From NCBI GenBank assembly GCA_023678885.1, contig CM042965.1, positions 32,717,777-32,781,776 of the forward strand: a stretch of 64,000 nucleotides of DNA. The letters are read 5' to 3'. Below are positions 59,167-64,000 of the stretch, in pieces. Position 1 is the first letter of the stretch. The number at the start of each line of letters is the position of its first letter. The notes beneath the pieces were generated by a model that was not told the DNA's origin, made no database searches, and was given only the letters and a program-made list of their open reading frames with translations. This DNA is from Pogostemon cablin. Lineage: Eukaryota > Streptophyta > Magnoliopsida > Lamiales > Lamiaceae. The position numbers and the translations under genes are program-made.

Positions 59167-60709
59167 TGGTATCAGAGTGGGTTGCTACTCTGTGCCTTGT
59201 GGTGAATATGGAAACTAATACTAATAGAATGGTGAATCTCAATAGTTCTAATTATCATGTGTGGAAAGGCAAGATGGAGGATCTTCTTTATGTGAAAGAG
59301 GTGAATATAGAAACTAATACTAATAGAATGGTGAATCTCAATGGTTCTAATTATCATGTGTGGAAAGGCAAGATGGAGGATCTTCTTTATGTGAAAGATT
59401 ATTATTTGCCTGTATTTGAAACTAAAAAGCCTGATGATAAAACAAATGATCAATGGAATATATTGCATCGTCAAGTATGTGGTTACATTAGGCAGTGGGT
59501 GGATGATAATGTATTGAACCATGTTAGTGGAGAAACACATGCACGAACATTGTGGAAAAAGTTGAAGACCATGTACGCAAACTGAAGAAGAGTTTATACG
59601 GTTTGAAGCAAGCACCTAGATTGTGGTATCAGAAATTTGAGTCCGTTATGGGGGAGCAAGGCTACCAAAAGACTATTTCTGATCATTGTGTGTTTGTTAA
59701 GAATTTCTCGGATGATGATTTTATTATATTATTATTGTATGTTGATGATATATTGATTGTTGGCAGGAATGTTTCAAGAATTGACAGGTTGAAGAAACAG
59801 TTGAGCAAATCCTTCGCCATGAAGGATTTGGGGCCAGCAAAGAAAATCCTTGGTATCAATATCACCCGAGATAGAGCAAACAAGAAGCTGCACTTGTCAC
59901 AGGAGAAGTATATTGAAAAAGTGCTTGAGAAATTCAATATGAGCAAAGCTAAAGTGGTTAGTTCTCCTATTGCCACTCATTATAAGCTTGGTTCTCATCA
60001 TAGTCCTTCAACCGATGAAGAGAAGGAAGCGATGAGAAGAGTCCCATATGCTTCAGCTGTGGGAAGCTTGATGTATGCAATGGTGTGTACGGGGCCAGAC
60101 ATAGCTCATGCAGTTGGTGTTGTTAGCCGTTATTTGTCTAATCCGGGAAAGGAGCATTGGAATGCTGTGAAGTGGATAATGAGGTATCTACGAGGTACGT
60201 CTAGTTTGAGACTCACCTTTGGAGGTGGGAAGCCCGAGTTAGTTGGCTATACCGATTCAGATATGGGATCTGATGTGGACATCAGAAAGTCAATTTCTGC
60301 CTATCTAGTGACATTTGCAGGTGGCGCTGTGTCATGGCAATCAAGATTGCAAAAGTGTGTTGCACTCTCCACAACAGAATCACAGTACATTGCTGCAACG
60401 GAAGCATGCAAAGAGGTGTTATGGTTCAAAAGGTTTATGGAGGAGATTGGACTGAAGCAAGAGAGATATGTAGTATTTTGTGATAGTCAGAGTGCTATCC
60501 ATCTCAGCAAAAATGCTGCATTTCATTCAAGATCGAAGCATATTCACGTGAGATATCATTGGATGAGGGATGTCATTAATGATAAGTTTCTTGAACTTGA
60601 AAAGATTCATACAGATGATAATGGTGCTGACATGATGATGAAGGCATTGCCTAGAGAAAAGCTTGAGGTATGTCGTGTGATAGCCGGAATGGCTAGTCTC
60701 TCCACATAA
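59167..60709 (+). pseudogene. Ty1/copia relic: gag start fused to the C-terminal half of RT and RNase H
   Basis: A primer site TGGTATCAGAG (59,167) is followed by a copia gag start with [16 protein letters not shown], present twice because of a 99-bp tandem duplication (59,202-59,300 and 59,301-59,399). At about 59,575 the frame passes into reverse transcriptase from KKSLYGLKQAPRLWYQKF onward. YVDDILIVG is the catalytic motif, then PYASAVGSLMYAMVCTGPD. RNase H follows with YTDSDMGSD, STTESQYIAATEACKEVLW and FCDSQSAIHL. The part 59,552-60,709 is open for 385 codons. Most of gag, protease, integrase and the first half of RT are missing, and the fusion is out of frame. It cannot transpose by itself. 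Confidence 0.88.
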
Positions 60710-60726
60710 TCGGAAAGGGGGAGATT

Positions 60727-61566
60727 TGTTGGGTTGAGTTTCCAAATATGTGAAGAGCCCAATAGCCAACAAGGTCAGGGATAGCCCAAGTAGACCCGAT
60801 ACTTGGTGTTATCTTGTCCCGTAAGTCATTGACGGAAAATAGAAGAAAAAAAAAGGGCAAAAACATAATTCACATTTTTGAGAGAAAATCCAGCGCAGTG
60901 ATATTGCAGAGGCAATAACCGGATTTTCAACCGTCGGATCGAGCTGAATTTTGGTCAGCACGTTCAGAACTTGTGGAAGTACATTCTGAATGGTAGAGAT
61001 CGTGTTTGGACCTTTTTGTTGACAGAAATACGCCGAAAACCTAAGCAGGTTTTTTGGGCGATTCTATTCTGCGCAATCGAGGGGAAAGAGCCGTTTCACA
61101 CAAACCAACCGTTAGATCGAGCTGTAATTTGGACAGAACGTTCAGGACTCATAAGGGTTGATTCTGGACGATGGAGATCGGATTCTGAAGTTCCTACAGT
61201 TGTGAACTCTGAACGTCAGTTGGTGCAGTTTGGTGAGGTCTTTCTAGTCTCGTTGTTTGTTATCAAGTATTGAGCGTCTTGATACGTTTGTGATAGAGTG
61301 TCTGTGGTGGCAGATTATAACTCTTGGATTTTTGTCTCATAGTGAAGTTTTTGGTGGGCTTCGGTCCCGTGGTTTTTTACCTTCTCACATTGAGGAGGTT
61401 TTCCACGTTAAATTGCTTGTGTTGTGCGTTGTTGATTGCTTGTTTTATCGTGCATTATATTATTAGGATTGTTTCATACTAGATTCACACAAGAGAGGGA
61501 TAATTGATCATTCCGCTGCGTAGACGAATAGTTTATTATTTGATTATTCGTGTGTTTATCCCAACA
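60727..61566 (+). repeat. Copia LTR
   Basis: It is preceded by a polypurine tract (GGAAAGGGGGAGATT, 60,712-60,726). It starts TGTTGGGTTGAG and ends TTATCCCAACA, 840 bp. It is not the same LTR as the TRIM-type LTR standing before the copia gag. Confidence 0.85.
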
Positions 61567-61820
61567 AACACACCTCAAAGCCTCGATTCAAAGCTAGATT
61601 GGTTGTTAAAGGTTTCAGTCAGAAAGAGGGAGTTGATTTTGAAGAAATTTTTTCTCCGGTTGTCAAAATGTCTTCTATCCGTTTTGTGCTTGGTTTGGCT
61701 GCTAGTCTTGACTTGGAGATTGAGCAGATGGATGTCAAAACCGCTTTTCTTCATGGTGATCTTGATAAAGAGATATACATGGTGCAACCTGAAGGTTTCA
61801 AGGTGAAGGGGAAAGAGTCG
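61567..61820 (+). pseudogene. First half of copia reverse transcriptase, misplaced after the LTR
   Basis: RFKARLVVKGFSQKEG, FSPVVKMSSIRFVLGLAAS and the MDVKTAFLHGDLDKEIYM motif are the N-terminal part of copia RT. It ends at FKVKGKES with a stop. The missing continuation begins with the residues found at about 59,561-59,585, so the RT gene is cut and its halves stand in the wrong order. Confidence 0.88.
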
Positions 61821-61902
61821 TAAAACCGTGCGGGCCAGTGGGCAAGCCCAAAGTGGACAATATTATGCTAGTGGATTGAGTGGGCCTGACTATACTAGGG
61901 TG
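61821..61902 (+). repeat. TRIM LTR fragment
   Basis: GTAAAACCGTGCGGGCCAGT to CTATACTAGGG match the middle of the TRIM LTRs at 58,613-58,692. The join with the RT piece is at a shared AGAGT. It is cut on the right by the next LTR. Confidence 0.8.
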
Positions 61903-63789
61903 ATTGGTGTCATTTTCACCTAGATTTTAGTTTATTTTTATTATTTATTTGCTTTTATTTTTATTCTTTTTGTATATCTTTTGGTGGAGTTTTATGTTCA
62001 TATGGAGATGTGTGCTTTGAAACGATAAATGTGTGATTTTCATGATTAAGTGCCTTAAATTGCGCGACATTAGTAAATATTTAGAGAATTGATACTTTGG
62101 TTTATTTTGTGTAAATTTCAGGTATAAATGGACTCTGGAAGTGAAGAGGAAGATGTAGGAAAAAGCAAAGCTCAATTCGGAGTCCAAACGAGAAGGTATG
62201 ATTAGAATGGTGTGCCACTTTGCATGAGTTGTAACATCTTCAAATGTGGGAATTTTTGTAAGTTCTTTATATGGATAGAAAGGCAAGAAAGAGAGGATCG
62301 CGTGAGCGCAAAAATCACTCAAATTGGAGATCGGATGTGGAAGTTATGCACGAAACAGTGAAGCAGCGCGAAGCTGTCACAAAAATTCGACCACCCTCAC
62401 AAAAATTCGGTCGAATTTTTGTGACAGTTTAGGGAAAACCAGGGGCGAAACAGAGAAACGGAGGCTGAGCAAACTGACATAAAAATTCGATCTCTTCATG
62501 AAAATTCGGTCGAATTTTTCTGCTGTTTTGCAGAAAAATTCGACCACCCTCACAAAAATTCGGTCGAATTTTTGTGAAATTTTACACATGTCCAGAAAAT
62601 CAGTTTTTATTCCCATTTTGGCTGCTTATTACCCAAGTTTTGAGGGGGAACCAACCCTAGCCTCCATTTTCGGGATACACACAATCTACACCATTTTCCA
62701 CACACACTCCACCATCTCCATACATTTTTCCACCATTTTCACTCATCCACCATCAAACTTCATCTTTTCCATTCACCCATCACAATTCTAGAGGAGAAAG
62801 AGGCATTTGGAAGAAGGATTGCATGTTGAAGGAGAATTTCAAGCCAAACACAAAATAGGGGAGAAATTACCTTTGATTTGCATTTTCTTTGTTTATTTAG
62901 CTACAATGGATGTTGTTAAGCATTATTTTGATGTTTTGATGATGTTGATTGTTGGCTAGACCTCTTGTGAGGCTAGCCACTTGATGGATTGAGGATTTGT
63001 GGATTTGTTGAATTTGTAATGGTTTGATTGATTTGATTTGTGGAATTTCTTACATGATTTATGATTACTTAATTTGTGTTTTGATATGTGTGGTTGAATC
63101 TTCTAGTTATGGTGTTAGGAGGACCAATCCAATATTATGATTAGGGATTTGATTGAATCATATCATTATATGAATTTTGTATGTTAGTATGTGAATTATG
63201 TGATCTCATTTTCATATGCTTAGAACATTCATATGGGGATATTTGATTGGTTTATCATTTTTGGTTGATCAATTAAGTGGGGAGATCAATCTTGTTATCA
63301 TAGTACCTTAAGGGAATTGAGAGGAGATTCAATCTTTTGTGCTTAAAACTTGTGATGAGTTTAGAACCTAATGACCTTGACCTAGGGATTAGGGGTGTAT
63401 ATGTGATTGCTTCCATTCCATGAATCATTGATATTTGCCATTTGAATTCAATAAACCATGTATGTCCTTGACCTTGATTGTGGTTAGCCTTGCTCTTCTT
63501 TAGATTGCATCAAATCCATTTCATTTTAATTGTGTTTAGTGGGTAATTTGTTTTATCATCTTAGTTGTTAATTGCTCTTAGTTGTTACTTGCTATATAAA
63601 TTGTAGTTTAATTGCATCTTTTAAATTTTCAAAACTCAAAATGCGATCACTTCTCTAAAGCATGGTTGAAAACAAACACGGATACGCTCTTGGTTTAACT
63701 CTCTCTATAATCGAAATTTAAACTTGGGTCAAAGCACTACACGATAAGGTTCGCTTTTCTTAATCAATTTTTTACCTAAATTGGCTTAA
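61903..63789 (+). repeat. 5' LTR of an Athila-like element
   Basis: It starts TGATTGGTGTCATTTTCACC. The word array at 62,383-62,580 has AATTCGACC and GGTCGAATT. Before it comes the module GAAAGGCAAGAAAGAGAGG with the GATCGGATGTGGAAGTTATG core shared with the other LTRs. The end is placed 6 nt before the primer site. Confidence 0.75.
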
Positions 63790-63795
63790 AGTTCA

Positions 63796-63814
63796 TGGCG
63801 TCGTTACGACGGGA
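63796..63814 (+). other. Primer-binding site, tRNA-Asp-like
   Basis: TGGCGTCGTTACGACGGGA matches the tRNA-Asp primer site of the other elements apart from about four bases. Confidence 0.65.
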
Positions 63815-63940
63815 GAGATTAAATCTTGGGAGTAACGAGTTTGCGTTTAACTAGCTTTACTAGGAGTACCTTACTTGCTTTCTTTTTATTTGCTTTTATT
63901 TTAGTTCTTTGTGATCTTACTTGGTTAATCTTGTAGGTGT

Positions 63941-64000
63941 ATGCACACTCATTCAAGGTCTCAATCTATCGAGCCTTTGGATTTGGAGTTAGAGGCTACC
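63941..64000 (+). CDS. gag: gag start, partial at window end
   Basis: Twenty codons from ATG at 63,941 are open to the window's edge (MHTHSRSQSIEPLDLELEAT). The EPLDLELEA part matches the gag start at 39,303 (KPLNLELEA) and a looser EPYNPEIGA at 30,777. It belongs to the element whose LTR and primer site stand just before. Whether the rest is intact cannot be seen. Confidence 0.65.
   Translation, partial: MHTHSRSQSIEPLDLELEAT

Noticed and set aside
58682..59242. 186-codon minus-strand frame
   Set aside because: It is antisense to the TRIM LTRs and repeats itself with them.

Overview
This window reads as plant nuclear DNA, from a eudicot and probably an asterid. It is AT-rich and crowded with nested LTR retrotransposons of the Athila type (Ty3/gypsy). 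Their primer-binding sites match the 3' end of plant tRNA-Asp. Stowaway-like MITEs with the terminal motif TACTCCCTCCGTCC are common, there is one Ty1/copia relic and a TRIM, and a fragment of plastid ycf1 is embedded in nuclear sequence. The only host gene I can support is a CC-NB-ARC-LRR (NLR) immune-receptor gene on the + strand (46,313-55,531). It has two exons in matching phase separated by a 6.6 kb intron full of repeats.

Layout. 1-4.0 kb: nested LTRs, including a solo LTR with target-site duplication (TSD) ATACA that is itself interrupted. 4.1-8.5 kb: a decayed Helitron helicase relic, a degenerate minisatellite and several MITEs. 8.5-15.2 kb: a Stowaway MITE split by a complete, young, non-autonomous LTR element with about 98% identical LTRs and TSD GGTGT. 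15.2-20.8 kb: two related MITEs carrying telomere-like minisatellites, a solo LTR with TSD TTATT, and a small GC-rich open frame I do not recognise. 20.8-32.6 kb: a truncated LTR (+) abutting a large Athila-like gag-pol element on the - strand, broken by three stops, one frameshift and a solo LTR (TSD CAACT). 32.6-36.6 kb: a relic (+) of the downstream Athila-type ORF. 36.6-41.2 kb: another gag relic (-), interrupted by an LTR joined to a full-length antisense copy of tRNA-Asp including its CCA end. 41.2-46.3 kb: clustered MITEs and microsatellites. 46.3-55.5 kb: the NLR gene. 55.5-58.5 kb: intergenic. 58.5-61.9 kb: TRIM and copia pieces in scrambled order. 61.9-64 kb: LTR, primer site and gag start of one more Athila-like element running off the window.

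Two signals stand out. First, the LTR-tRNA unit at 37,515-38,946 looks like an integrated plus-strand strong-stop DNA that copied the whole tRNA primer. Second, nearly every Athila-like LTR here carries, at a similar place, a cluster of one short word and its reverse complement. The word differs between elements (GGTTCGACC, ACACGGGCCGTGT, GGCACGTGTCGTGCC, CACGCCTTA, GCTCGACC, GGCTCGAGC, AATTCGACC). In one element the same array is also found in its 3' region and, with spacings that keep the reading frame, inside gag.

The retroelements appear mostly defective. Everything here comes from reading the sequence; no database search or alignment program was run, so identities and boundaries given as approximate were judged by eye.
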